Origin: JAICLK01 sp035478715
Lineage (GTDB): Bacteria; Patescibacteriota; Saccharimonadia; Saccharimonadales; UBA4665
Assembly (NCBI GenBank): GCA_035478715.1
Contig: DATIJK010000059.1
Span: 1 to 20,069 of the forward strand
Direction of reading: 5' to 3'
Length of the DNA: 20,069 nucleotides
Position numbers and translations under genes: made by a program. Below the pieces are notes generated by a model, which saw nothing but the letters and a program-made list of their open reading frames with translations, had not been told where the DNA came from and did not search any database. Positions 1 to 8,572 of the stretch are shown here, in pieces (the first letter of the stretch is position 1; every line of letters starts with the position of its first letter).

Positions 1-1842
1 GACCAACAATATATGTACGCTTCTGTAAGCATCGACCGTGATTTTCAGAATGAAACGTATACTGCGATTGAATCATTTGCTGCAAACCAACTCGGGCCAG
101 TCCAAGTCCGGCTCGGCGGCAGCGTTGCAGCTAATCTGCAGATCAATGACCAGGTAAAAAAGGACCTGAAAAAAGCCGAAACATTGTCTTTCCCGATTTT
201 GGCAATTTTATTACTGTTATTTTTCGGCACATTGGTTGCGGCGCTAACTCCGCTTGCGCTTGGTGGATTGAGTATTTTCGCAGCGCTGTTTATGATGCGT
301 TTACTTTCGGAAATAACACCGATTTCTTCTTATGCGATAAACATCGTTACACTATTAGGACTTGGTCTTGCGATAGATTACAGCTTATTTATGGTCGCCC
401 GGTTCCGCGAGGAATTAGCTAAACATGGTGATGTTGAAGTGGCAGTTGCGATCACCGTTAATCGATCCGGCCGGACTATCATATTCAGCGGCGTTACCGT
501 AGCGATAAGCCTGCTCAGTTTACTGGTTTTTCCGCAGACTTTATTGCGCAGCCTTGGACTCGGCGGTGCAACCGTAGTACTGAGCACCGTACTACTTACG
601 CTTACTCTTTTACCGGCAGCATTACGGATTATCGGTTATCGAATAAACAAATTGCCAGTACTACGACGCCGAATCGCTCAGCCAACCACTGAAACTAGTG
701 GATTCTGGTATCGTTTCAGCCAGTTCGTAATGCGCAATGCTGCGGTAGTCTTTATTTTAGTATCATTGCTTTTGCTGGCAATCGCCAGTAATTTCAGGTT
801 CGTAACATTCAGCAGTCCGGGATTGAACGACGCGCCCGAAGTTTTGGCTAGCCGGCAAGTGAACGACATTTTAACGAACAATTTCCATGCCAATACAGAA
901 CCAGTAATCATTATGCTGCGTCAAAGCGCGCCCGTGCTGAATCTAAATTCACTGCGTGATTTAGCAAAATATACTAATCAGATCAAATCGCTGCCTGGAG
1001 TGACAAGCGTCGATAGTCTGGCGAGCCATCTCCCGTTCAACGCAACGGGCGACGTTGGAAATTTCAAAATTTCATCCGTTTTATTGTCGCAATACAGCTC
1101 GGGCGGCTATTCAAAAATAACGGTCTATCAGCAAAACCCATCCCAATCCGCTGCGGCGAAACAACTTATTCGTGACATAAAAAATATTGCGCTGCAGCCT
1201 GGAGACACTATGTATGTCGGCGGCATAAGCGCACAGCTAGTCGATCTGCTGCACAGCCTGGCGGCACATCTGCCGGTAGCTTTATTAATCATTTTCAGCG
1301 CGACCTGTATACTGATATTTTTACTTACCGGTAGCATTGTGCTTCCGATTAAAGCAATCTTGCTGGATTTGCTATCGCTATTCACCGCATTGGGCATCAT
1401 TACCTGGGTTTTCCAACGCGATACTGGCGGAATTATACCGGTTGATTCAACCGGATCAATAAACGCTATTGCAGCAATATTGGTGTTTACAGTAGCTTTC
1501 GGGCTATCGGCGGATTATGAATTTTTCTTATTGTCTAGAGTCAAAGAAGAATACGAAAAGTCGAAAGACAACACCCATTCAGTAGCATTCGGCATTCAAC
1601 AGACTGCCGGCATTATCACGGCAGCAGCAATTTTATTCGTAGCGGTGATCGGTATGTTCATGACAAGCAAAATTCCAACACTGCAGCAGATCGGCCTGGG
1701 ACTAGCGGCGGCGGTATTTATCGATGCGACGCTCGTGCGCTTACTTTTGGTACCGTCGGCAATGCGTTTATTAGGCCGTGCCAACTGGTGGACGCCGCCG
1801 TCACTAGCAAAGTTCTACCGTAAATTCGGCATCGACCATTAA
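1..1842 (+). CDS. MMPL/RND-family membrane transporter, 5'-truncated by window edge
   Basis: The reading frame is open from base 1, and the first ATG (base 13) is probably internal. MMPL proteins are proton-driven exporters of lipids or other hydrophobic molecules in the RND superfamily; substrate here is unknown. The visible 613 residues hold the end of the first extracytoplasmic domain, then a block of hydrophobic segments, a short cytoplasmic linker, another membrane segment (about 242-262), the second extracytoplasmic domain, and a final membrane block. Both halves carry the hallmark helix: GLGLAIDYSLFMVARFREEL in the first and GLSADYEFFLLSRVKEEY in the second, with the Asp-Tyr pair expected for proton relay. 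Complete family members begin with another membrane helix and part of a loop, so roughly the first 50-120 residues lie outside the window. It ends 42 nt before the next promoter, so the following pair is probably separately transcribed. Confidence 0.93.
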   Translation, partial: DQQYMYASVSIDRDFQNETYTAIESFAANQLGPVQVRLGGSVAANLQINDQVKKDLKKAETLSFPILAILLLLFFGTLVAALTPLALGGLSIFAALFMMRLLSEITPISSYAINIVTLLGLGLAIDYSLFMVARFREELAKHGDVEVAVAITVNRSGRTIIFSGVTVAISLLSLLVFPQTLLRSLGLGGATVVLSTVLLTLTLLPAALRIIGYRINKLPVLRRRIAQPTTETSGFWYRFSQFVMRNAAVVFILVSLLLLAIASNFRFVTFSSPGLNDAPEVLASRQVNDILTNNFHANTEPVIIMLRQSAPVLNLNSLRDLAKYTNQIKSLPGVTSVDSLASHLPFNATGDVGNFKISSVLLSQYSSGGYSKITVYQQNPSQSAAAKQLIRDIKNIALQPGDTMYVGGISAQLVDLLHSLAAHLPVALLIIFSATCILIFLLTGSIVLPIKAILLDLLSLFTALGIITWVFQRDTGGIIPVDSTGSINAIAAILVFTVAFGLSADYEFFLLSRVKEEYEKSKDNTHSVAFGIQQTAGIITAAAILFVAVIGMFMTSKIPTLQQIGLGLAAAVFIDATLVRLLLVPSAMRLLGRANWWTPPSLAKFYRKFGIDH

Positions 1843-1884
1843 AATTTGCGGATTGCACCATAATGTTTACTACATAAAATAAAA

Positions 1885-1942
1885 TTGCACTTGAAGATTA
1901 ATAGTATATAATTTTTATATAAATAATTGTTCTCAAGGAGGG
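1885..1942 (+). promoter_or_regulatory. Sigma70-type promoter and Shine-Dalgarno site for the peptide-ligase unit
   Basis: TTGCAC (1885-1890), a 16-nt spacer and a perfect TATAAT (1907-1912) lie in the gap after the transporter gene. A strong ribosome-binding site AAGGAGGG (1935-1942) sits 6 nt before the GTG at 1949 and decides that start. An ATG at 1945 is in another frame, too close to the site, and stops after two codons. Confidence 0.72.
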
Positions 1943-1948
1943 TATGTC

Positions 1949-2206
1949 GTGAGTACGCAAGCTAAAGAAATGATACCGATGGGTGGATTTGCCGGTGAAG
2001 GTTTACCAGTTTCGGAAATGCTCGATAATGACCAGGTATTGGCAGAAATTGAACTAGCCTTGGATCCGGCATTAGTAGAACAATTGGATACCATTGATAA
2101 AGCATTTGATACCGAAGCCGGCCGATCTTTTGAAATGACACAAGCTCCAATAGAACGTAAAAAAGATGGCTACGCGCAAGGCGGCTGGGCTGCGCATCAA
2201 AATTAA
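1949..2206 (+). CDS. 85-aa orphan peptide, candidate substrate of the adjacent ligase
   Basis: I do not recognise a family. It is an acidic small protein: residues 1-70 contain a predicted amphipathic helical stretch (about 25-55, rich in Asp, Glu, Leu, Ala), followed by a basic break (ERKKDG) and a glycine/aromatic tail GYAQGGWAAHQN. There is no signal peptide, no membrane helix and no cysteine. It has the best promoter plus Shine-Dalgarno site in the window and lies 25 nt before an asparagine-synthetase-like gene. A short, well-translated protein with a leader-like acidic part and a Gly-rich tail next to such an enzyme recalls ribosomal peptide precursors, but the tail lacks an Asp/Glu at ring-closing position 7-9 after a Gly, so a standard lasso core is not evident. 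It could instead be an accessory or regulatory protein. Confidence 0.72.
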   Translation: MSTQAKEMIPMGGFAGEGLPVSEMLDNDQVLAEIELALDPALVEQLDTIDKAFDTEAGRSFEMTQAPIERKKDGYAQGGWAAHQN

Positions 2207-2231
2207 TCAAATCTGAAAGTAATCGGATCAA

Positions 2232-3896
2232 TTGTTGGACTCATTTGTAGAAGGGGTGTTTATACAGCACTCCCGGAATTTAGCTGACACAACTTGGGTC
2301 GATAATTCTAGTGATTCACATTTTATTTTTTCATGCCAGTTCGGCGCCATCAGACTACGTAAACGAAATTCATACCCTCAAACGTTTGCGAACATTACTA
2401 ATGGTATTTTACAAATCGGTTATGGCCCAGAAAATCTCGGTGGAACCGTATTACACAGTTCCCTGCATGAATTACCTGAAAAAATATTTTACGACAATGA
2501 ATTTCTGCTGATTAAAATTGACCCGGTCAAACAAAAAATCAAAGTCCAAAGAGATGCATATTGTACCGTTCCATTATTCGTTGGTACCGAAAAAAACAAG
2601 ATTGTTTTAAGCAACCATTACGACAGGACTTTCCAATTGCTGCAATTGGATAGTCCATCTGTAAACCTTTATACGGTCGCTCAATTTCTGACGAACAAAT
2701 TTACTTTTACAAATACGCTCGCTTCCAACATTAGATTGTTAATCGACCGAAATCGATTCACATGGGATAAAAATTACGGTGTATGCGAATTCGCTCCTGA
2801 TAGCAGTGTGGCCACGATTTCCCAAGATAGAGCCGGAAATCCAAGATTAGCCGGCAGGATGCTCGAAAAAACACTGGATGACTATTGGATGAAATATGGC
2901 GGTTACTCGATTGGGGCTGAACTCAGTTGCGGTGTCGACACTTCATTAATCACTGGATATTACGCCAATAAATCTTATCCCTTAAATTTGTGCACTTTAA
3001 TTTATCCGGGTGACCAGGGCCGTACATTGGTTCAAAAATTAGCTGTATATGCACAGCACTTCGGATTAGAATCTCACCAAATACCAATTCATCCAGAAAC
3101 CGACTTTCCCCTATCCAGGATTTATCATGCCAAAACAAATCAACCTTTTCACCATCACGACGATATATATACAGAAATATTTATTAAATTAGCCGATTAC
3201 TTTGCTAGCCAGGGCATTGATACCGTTTTCAGAGGTTACGGCGGTGATGAACTCTGCGAGAACATTACGACCTATGATCAATTCGGTGACAATCGTGCTG
3301 CATTCCAAGAAATAATTTCATCATTCAAACACCAGCCATACATAACTCCGCAAAATACCGATTTGATGCCAATTTTGGAATCTGCTGAAGGCAACAAAGA
3401 CCAAACCATTCCATTGACGTCTGTACCGCACATTAGGACCACAATCAGCACGAATAATATATATCTTGACCGTGGCATTTGGCCTGTCGCACCGCTAGCA
3501 GATCCGCGACTTTATCTATACTTTCAAAGTTTACCCATACGTTATAGGTACAATAAAAATATTTTGCGCGCATTCCACCGGGCAAGAAATTTTCCGCCAA
3601 CTTTGTCTGACAAAAGCACAAATGATGATTTTGAGAATTTTTTCCTGCTATCGGTAAGCAAAATTATGCGGCCGCTACTGGCCGAGATTATGCCGACGTC
3701 AGTACTAGCAGCTAACGGTTTGCTGGATGCCGACAGTCTGATGGACACACTGGATTATGCGGAATCACATCTTCATTCTGAGGATGGTGGAAATGCGCTA
3801 TTCAACTTATTTAAAATCGCGTACCTAGAAATAATTTTAAGAAACATGGGGATAGACAGCTTGCCCTTACGCGTAACTGAGACTACACTGAATTAA
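2232..3896 (+). CDS. Asparagine-synthetase-like ATP-dependent amide ligase
   Basis: A 554-residue member of the asparagine synthetase B / beta-lactam synthetase / lasso cyclase superfamily, which adenylates a carboxylate and lets an amine attack it. The N-terminal part (to about 200) resembles a degenerate glutaminase-like fold but lacks the Cys2 nucleophile, so glutamine is unlikely to be the nitrogen source. The C-terminal synthetase domain has a PP-loop SCGVDTS (232-238; usual form SGGxDSS) and the second signature GYGGDEL (335-341). Overall length is close to lasso cyclases and amidotransferase-domain relatives. The start is uncertain: TTG 2232 is preceded by a weak CGGA; TTG 2235 and GTG 2256 are alternatives. 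It follows the 85-aa peptide gene by 25 nt, so they are probably co-transcribed. No peptidase, recognition element or exporter follows; the next gene is on the other strand. Confidence 0.85.
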   Translation: MLDSFVEGVFIQHSRNLADTTWVDNSSDSHFIFSCQFGAIRLRKRNSYPQTFANITNGILQIGYGPENLGGTVLHSSLHELPEKIFYDNEFLLIKIDPVKQKIKVQRDAYCTVPLFVGTEKNKIVLSNHYDRTFQLLQLDSPSVNLYTVAQFLTNKFTFTNTLASNIRLLIDRNRFTWDKNYGVCEFAPDSSVATISQDRAGNPRLAGRMLEKTLDDYWMKYGGYSIGAELSCGVDTSLITGYYANKSYPLNLCTLIYPGDQGRTLVQKLAVYAQHFGLESHQIPIHPETDFPLSRIYHAKTNQPFHHHDDIYTEIFIKLADYFASQGIDTVFRGYGGDELCENITTYDQFGDNRAAFQEIISSFKHQPYITPQNTDLMPILESAEGNKDQTIPLTSVPHIRTTISTNNIYLDRGIWPVAPLADPRLYLYFQSLPIRYRYNKNILRAFHRARNFPPTLSDKSTNDDFENFFLLSVSKIMRPLLAEIMPTSVLAANGLLDADSLMDTLDYAESHLHSEDGGNALFNLFKIAYLEIILRNMGIDSLPLRVTETTLN

Positions 3897-3911
3897 CGGG
3901 TTTTTTGCGCT

Positions 3912-4712
3912 TTATGCTTGGTTGCGCATTCTGTTTGCGGCGTTTTCCAATGCTAAGCGACCTTGTCTTTTGACTCCTTCTAATTGTTCAACGGTTATAT
4001 CGAGCCCGGTAGTTTCGCATAACTCACCCGCTATTTCCTCGGCAGCCTTTTTCCCGATATTTGCTGCATGGAATCGTGATTCTATCAATTCCAATTTGCC
4101 AGCACTAACTTCTCGCATCGAGGCATTGAACGATATTGGGTCAAGCTCATTACCGGCGACATCTATAACAAGACTTGTCGTACGTTTACCTGATTTTACT
4201 CTCACATGGCGTTCGGCGGCTACGGACAAGCCGTTATCAGTGGGTTCAAGCCCACCGACTCTGACATATTTGCTAATTTCTTTATCTTTCGAAGTGACCG
4301 TACCTTGTATTATCAATTGTGCCATATCTCGGATAGTCTTTACCCTTGCGCATACTAATAAATCATGGACATTACGGCTTCTGCCTGAATCTTTACCGCT
4401 GCGACTATCAATAACCGCTTGTTCTCCCATAAACCAAGATCCATAAAAATAGTCGCGATTTCTACCATCATTAGTCTCTAGTGACAGGTCGGCCCAAACA
4501 AGCGGCGATTGGCTAAAGCTAGGTGGGGTGACAATACCATCACCAAGCAACGTTACGCTTAATGACCCATTTTCTAGGGGTACTTTCCATACTGCTTGAC
4601 TGTATCTACACGCGTTTACTAAAGCGGTAAATCCAGTTTGATGTGCTAATTTAAACGTTTCATAGTGCAGTTCGGCCGCGACAGTTGTTATTTGATCAGG
4701 AGTTGCTAACAT
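3912..4712 (-). CDS. Orphan protein, 266 aa, probable leaderless mRNA
   Basis: No family recognised. It is a soluble-looking protein without signal peptide or membrane helix. The N-terminal half has mixed beta-type sequence with several Trp and Tyr residues; a positively charged strand-like stretch (RHVRVKSGKRTTSLVIDVAG) lies near the middle, and the C-terminal 70 residues look helical and Ala/Glu/Lys/Arg rich. It converges on the ligase gene with a 15-nt gap. A TATAAT box (4723-4728 on this strand's complement) ends 10 nt before the ATG and there is no Shine-Dalgarno site, so the transcript would begin about 3-4 nt before the start codon. An antisense open frame of 174 codons covers part of it but lacks coding character; this strand is chosen because of the start context and the ordinary soluble-protein composition. 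Confidence 0.66.
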   Translation of the reverse strand: MLATPDQITTVAAELHYETFKLAHQTGFTALVNACRYSQAVWKVPLENGSLSVTLLGDGIVTPPSFSQSPLVWADLSLETNDGRNRDYFYGSWFMGEQAVIDSRSGKDSGRSRNVHDLLVCARVKTIRDMAQLIIQGTVTSKDKEISKYVRVGGLEPTDNGLSVAAERHVRVKSGKRTTSLVIDVAGNELDPISFNASMREVSAGKLELIESRFHAANIGKKAAEEIAGELCETTGLDITVEQLEGVKRQGRLALENAANRMRNQA

Positions 4713-4722
4713 TGTCCAACTT

Positions 4723-4728
4723 ATTATA
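4723..4728 (-). promoter_or_regulatory. -10 box for the 266-aa orphan gene
   Basis: Perfect TATAAT on the minus strand, 10 nt upstream of the ATG at 4712. I see no good -35 hexamer at 16-18 nt. The closeness to the ATG implies a leader of only a few bases. Confidence 0.45.
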
Positions 4729-4850
4729 AACGAGACAATACCATATAATGATATTTAGATATTCGGTATCGACCAATTGTTGAAATTTCTGTCATTTGCT
4801 ACTTCGCCAATAATTTAAATGAAAATGAGTGATGCATTAAAATATAGGAT

Positions 4851-5390
4851 ATGGAATCTATAAAATTTGAGACAAAGCTGTTAAAGATTGGCGATTCGAT
4901 TATTCTTCTATTACCAAAAGAAGTGAGCTCTAAACTGCCATCACGCGGGCAAGTCATGGTTGAAGGCACAATTAATAACTTTCCAATAAAGACACCGCTT
5001 GAACCGGACGGCCGATGGAGCCACTGGTTGCGGATGGACGCGAAACTTTTGAACGGCGCACATGCTCGCGATGGCGACACAGTGGAAGTGAAAATCCATC
5101 CGATCAAAGACTGGCCTGAGCCTGAAATTCCAGCTGATATTAATAAAGGACTTGCGACACACGCCGACACGAAAGATCTTTGGGAAAAAATCACGCCGAT
5201 GGCACGCTGGGAATGGATCAGATGGATTCGCGCTACGAACCGGCAAGAAACACGTGATCATAGGATTGAAGTTGCCCGCTCTAAGATGAAATCTGGCGAA
5301 CGGCGTCCATGCTGCTGGAACCGGAATATGTGTACTGAACCGTCCATATCGAAAAGCGGCGTCTTACTCGAGCCAACCCATGTTAGGTAA
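4851..5390 (+). CDS. DUF1905 + YdeI/OmpD-associated (OmdA) family protein
   Basis: A 179-residue cytosolic protein with two recognisable parts. Residues 2-90 match DUF1905, a small beta-barrel-like domain, seen in the FETKLLKIGDSIILLLP start, the PDGRWSHWLRMD centre and GDTVEVKI end. Residues about 107-160 match the OmdA domain (LWEKITPMARWEWIRWI, then a TRDHRIEVARSKMKSGERRP helix). The CCWN..MCT tail is also typical of this two-domain arrangement. Relatives are annotated as bacteriocin-protection or YdeI/OmpD-associated proteins; the biochemical role is not established. ATG 4851 is the only possible start, because an in-frame TAG lies 6 bases before it; AGGA (4846-4849) is almost touching the ATG, so the ribosome site is poor. 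It diverges from the 266-aa gene across a 138-nt gap. Confidence 0.88.
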   Translation: MESIKFETKLLKIGDSIILLLPKEVSSKLPSRGQVMVEGTINNFPIKTPLEPDGRWSHWLRMDAKLLNGAHARDGDTVEVKIHPIKDWPEPEIPADINKGLATHADTKDLWEKITPMARWEWIRWIRATNRQETRDHRIEVARSKMKSGERRPCCWNRNMCTEPSISKSGVLLEPTHVR

Positions 5391-5462
5391 GTAATAATGC
5401 ACCGGCTTACATAAAAAATAAAGATCCAGAAATTTACAAAAACATTCATACGAAGCTAACTA

Positions 5463-5491
5463 TTGCGTGATATTTGTCACATGTTTATAAT
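5463..5491 (+). promoter_or_regulatory. Promoter of the first GH26-dockerin gene
   Basis: TTGCGT (5463-5468), 17-nt spacer, TATAAT (5486-5491). Transcription would start near 5498, which places the ATG at 5481 outside the message and leaves no ATG, GTG or TTG in frame before the signal peptide. Confidence 0.65.
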
Positions 5492-5537
5492 TTGCAATAT
5501 AGGCGCAATTTTCAGCGGCCATAAGTAAATACAAAAA

Positions 5538-6728
5538 ATTATCAAAAAACTACATTTCATCAGATACAAAATACGTTTACTGCTGCTTATTCTAGTTATT
5601 GGCACAGTGACTGCCAGTTTGATTTTTGGACAGAATGGCTATGCCACGGGACGGCCGGTTGGCAAATTGAGCCCGGCAAGCGGATCTTATTGGGGGACGT
5701 ATACGTCGTATGGCATTGCTAACCGCGAATCATTGATTGGGCGAAAATTTGTTATCCATCAAAAATATTACGATTTCACCAATACGTTTCCAGGTTCGTC
5801 CGAGCAAGACGATATAGTAAACGGGCGCATACCGCTGGATACTTGGCAGCCGCAGTTAGCAGGCGGGGCCCAGCTCACCGCTAATGAAGATGCGGCAATT
5901 GCGGCCGGCACATATGACAGCACGATCATCACCAGAGCCCAGGCCATTAAGACTTTCGGACATCCGATATTTATCAGATTCGGCCACGAGATGAATGGCA
6001 ATTGGTATCCGTGGAGCGCAAACAATAATAATAACGACCCGTCACAATATGTCGCTGCCTGGCGCCACGTACATGATATCTTTGTACAGCAAGGCGCTAC
6101 CAATGCGGTTTGGGTATGGTGCCCGAATATTGAAGACGCACCAAACCAAGCCTGGAACCACTGGACAAATTACTATCCCGGGGATAGCTATGTCGATTGG
6201 GTTGGAATAGACGGTTACAACTGGGGTGATACGCAATCGTTCAGTTCATGGAAAAGTTTTGCTAATGCATTCGGAAATGGTACTTCAGGTGTCTACAACG
6301 ATTATGCAACCGTCAAACCGATCATGATTGCTGAGACTGCCTCGGCTGAATCAGGTGCACCTGTCGGTACATCAAAAGGCCAATGGATTACCGATATGGC
6401 CGCAAGTATTCAAAGCACATTTCCAAATGTTGAGGCATTCGTGTGGTTTGACACGACAAGCGTCACCAACGATAAGCAATGGCCCATAGACACATCGGCG
6501 GGCTCTCAATCGGCATACGTCTCGGCCGGGCAACTTTCGTTTTTTAATCCAACAGTGAATTATGGCAAAACCGGTGATTTGAATCTCGATGGACAAATAA
6601 ATATCGACGACTTATCTAGACTGCTAAGCGATTGGGGCGCAACAAATAATAGCGTTTCTGACCTCAATCACAACAACAATGTAACAATAACCGATTTATC
6701 AATATTGCTCACTAATTGGGGCACTTAG
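5538..6728 (+). CDS. Secreted GH26 glycoside hydrolase with C-terminal dockerin module
   Basis: GH26 enzymes are retaining glycosidases, mostly endo-beta-1,4-mannanases. Counting from the first usual codon (GTG 5607), the acid/base is E128 in IRFGHEMNGNWYPW and the nucleophile E243 in KPIMIAETASAE. Residues 323-373 form a dockerin type I pair: DLNLDGQINIDD then DLNHNNNVTITD, each followed by DLSxLLxxWG; the second loop has Asn in place of Asp at position 5. The frame upstream of 5607 encodes a clear signal peptide (Lys/Arg-rich start, then LLLLILVIGTV), so translation must begin earlier. Only ATA 5529, ATT 5538, ATC 5541 or 5559, and CTG 5580 are available after an in-frame TAA (5526). I place the start at ATT 5538, giving 396 residues, with low certainty; the GTG 5607 form would lose most of the export signal. 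Confidence 0.85.
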   Translation: MIKKLHFIRYKIRLLLLILVIGTVTASLIFGQNGYATGRPVGKLSPASGSYWGTYTSYGIANRESLIGRKFVIHQKYYDFTNTFPGSSEQDDIVNGRIPLDTWQPQLAGGAQLTANEDAAIAAGTYDSTIITRAQAIKTFGHPIFIRFGHEMNGNWYPWSANNNNNDPSQYVAAWRHVHDIFVQQGATNAVWVWCPNIEDAPNQAWNHWTNYYPGDSYVDWVGIDGYNWGDTQSFSSWKSFANAFGNGTSGVYNDYATVKPIMIAETASAESGAPVGTSKGQWITDMAASIQSTFPNVEAFVWFDTTSVTNDKQWPIDTSAGSQSAYVSAGQLSFFNPTVNYGKTGDLNLDGQINIDDLSRLLSDWGATNNSVSDLNHNNNVTITDLSILLTNWGT

Positions 6729-6862
6729 ACCATAACGTATTCATTTTAATTATAATGGGGAAAATATAAATTAATTATGCTTTACTCTTTGCGTTGCGTC
6801 GCATTGCCTGATTGTTACGATTAGCAATAATATCTAACAGATTGTCGCAATAAAAAAAGTGT

Positions 6863-6913
6863 TTGCTATTGCAGACAATTACTTTACAATCGGATTATCT
6901 TTATATACGGGGG
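6863..6913 (+). promoter_or_regulatory. Promoter and ribosome site of the hydrolase-protease pair
   Basis: TTGCTA (6863-6868), 16-nt spacer, TACAAT (6885-6890). GGGGG (6909-6913) sits 6 nt before the TTG at 6920. Because 6863 is itself a TTG in frame with the hydrolase, this promoter argues against the longest reading of that gene. Confidence 0.55.
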
Positions 6914-6919
6914 TATAAA

Positions 6920-8572
6920 TTGGCGAGCCTTTCAAAGACCGTTTCTGACAAACTTCATTTGGATTTCATTGGGACGGTTTTTGGACTGATATTTTTCTGT
7001 TTGTCGTTCACGCCTTCGCTTCTTCCGCGAGGTTATGTTTTGCAAGGAGTCGCGAGTGGATTGAGTCTGGCTACCGGATATGGACTTGGCGTTATCCTGT
7101 CGTTCTTTTACCACTCGATCTCATACCGGCGTAGATTGAAACTCACGCTGCTCGAAAAACGGATAATTCTGTCAGCACTTTTATTGGTAGCCATTGTATT
7201 TATTATTGCCGGCAATCATTGGCAGAATCAGACAAGTAAAATTACCGAAGCCGCAAATCCTCCCGCCGTATATTCGCTAAATGTCGTTATCATCGCATGC
7301 ATCGTAGCACTTTTATTGATTTGGGCTAGCCGCAGTGCTCGCCGCTTGGGTAGGTTTTTCGGCCGGATTCTTCGGAAAATTCTGCCCGAAAAAATAGCCG
7401 TGTATGGTGGCGGGCTTCTTGCTGCCATTTTACTGGTATTTCTGATAAATGGCGTACTATTCAAAGCTCTTTTCGGATTAATTAATTACTCGTTTGGGCT
7501 TGCGAATAAAGGAACGCCGGATGGTATTTATCAACCGCAGAACGGCATTTACAGCGGCAGCCCGAAATCTGCTATCGACTGGAATACACTCGGCGAAAAA
7601 GGCCGGGAATTCGTGGCGAGCGGACCAAGCCAGGCATCGATAGAAAAATTCGCGGGCGCCGGTAAAGCCACACAGCCAAGCCGTTTGTATGTCGGTTTGG
7701 AGTCAGCACCTACACTCAATGAACGCGTCGATTTACTTGTACATGAACTCATCCGCACGCATGCGGAAAATCGCAAAGCTATCTTGATAGCTATTCCCAC
7801 TGGCAGCGGCGGCATCAACGGCAAATCTGTCGAAAGTGTCGAATATCTGTATCATGGCGACACAACATCTATGGGAATCCAGTATTCATTTTTACCGAGC
7901 TGGTTATCGTTCTTGGCAGACCAGGAAACGGCGCGCGACAACGGAAAAGTGTTGACTAACGCCGTCTACGACTGGTGGAAGCAACTACCGGCGAATCACC
8001 GGCCGAAATTATTGATGTACGGCGAAAGCCTTGGCTCTCTCGGCGCTGACGGCGCATTCAGCGGCGCGGATGATATGCAAAACAAAATGAACGGAGTTTT
8101 GCTAGTCGGACCGCCGAATTCAAATCAGCTGCGCGAAGATCTGGTAGAAAACCGCGACCCGGGAACCCGCGAAGTACTTCCAACATACCAACAAGGCAAC
8201 GTCGTCCGTTTCAGTGACGGATTCGAGCCTTTCATAGAACCGGTAGACAAACCTTGGGGTACAAATCGGGTTGGCATTCTGCAAAACGCATCCGATCCAG
8301 TCGTCTGGGCGTCAACTTCTCTGTTCCTACATAAGCCTGATTGGCTGAAAGAACCTCGTGGCAGTGATGTTTTACCAAATATGAAATGGTATCCGTTTGT
8401 CACAGCTTGGCAAGTTGGGCTGGACCTGCCGTTCGCATTCAGCGCCACTCCAGGACACGGCCATCGTTATGGAAATGACCTGGCTCAAAGCTGGACATCC
8501 GTTCTTAATATGAACTTAACACAATCACAATACGAGCAACTGCAGCAAATCATTGATAAAGTTAAAGGGTGA
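6920..8572 (+). CDS. Membrane alpha/beta-hydrolase family protein (Abhydrolase_9 type)
   Basis: A 550-residue protein with the two-part structure of the alpha/beta-hydrolase family PF15420/PF10081. The N-terminal 200 residues contain four or so membrane helices with the family pattern SLLPRGYVLQGVASGLSLATGYGLG. The extracellular C-terminal domain has the nucleophile elbow GESLG (Ser about residue 370), the segment VGPPNSNQL, and the closing PGHGHRYG motif that supplies a His. Substrate is unknown; the fold suggests an esterase or lipase-like activity outside the membrane. I chose TTG 6920 over TTG 6863 because of the G-rich site before it and the promoter overlapping 6863. Its TGA stop overlaps the GTG start of the next gene (GTGA), so the two are translationally coupled. 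Confidence 0.88.
   Translation: MASLSKTVSDKLHLDFIGTVFGLIFFCLSFTPSLLPRGYVLQGVASGLSLATGYGLGVILSFFYHSISYRRRLKLTLLEKRIILSALLLVAIVFIIAGNHWQNQTSKITEAANPPAVYSLNVVIIACIVALLLIWASRSARRLGRFFGRILRKILPEKIAVYGGGLLAAILLVFLINGVLFKALFGLINYSFGLANKGTPDGIYQPQNGIYSGSPKSAIDWNTLGEKGREFVASGPSQASIEKFAGAGKATQPSRLYVGLESAPTLNERVDLLVHELIRTHAENRKAILIAIPTGSGGINGKSVESVEYLYHGDTTSMGIQYSFLPSWLSFLADQETARDNGKVLTNAVYDWWKQLPANHRPKLLMYGESLGSLGADGAFSGADDMQNKMNGVLLVGPPNSNQLREDLVENRDPGTREVLPTYQQGNVVRFSDGFEPFIEPVDKPWGTNRVGILQNASDPVVWASTSLFLHKPDWLKEPRGSDVLPNMKWYPFVTAWQVGLDLPFAFSATPGHGHRYGNDLAQSWTSVLNMNLTQSQYEQLQQIIDKVKG

Noticed and set aside
1949..2206. 85-aa protein as a lasso RRE (B1/PqqD-like) protein, which has a similar length
   Set aside because: It lacks the winged-helix pattern of PqqD-like proteins, and its Gly-rich tail and position before the ligase fit that role poorly.
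3896..3935. T-run and a TGCGC/GCGCA inverted repeat between the convergent ligase and orphan genes, considered as a terminator
   Set aside because: The T-run precedes rather than follows the stem, and the 5-bp stem with a 13-nt loop lies partly in coding sequence.
3922..4446. Open frame of 174 codons on the plus strand opposite the 266-aa orphan
   Set aside because: Ser/Leu/Thr/Ile-rich composition with little charge, no ribosome site; the minus-strand frame is longer and has a -10 box in register.
4799..5261. Minus-strand frames opposite the DUF1905-OmdA gene
   Set aside because: The plus strand has two recognisable domains; the minus frames look like shadow translations.
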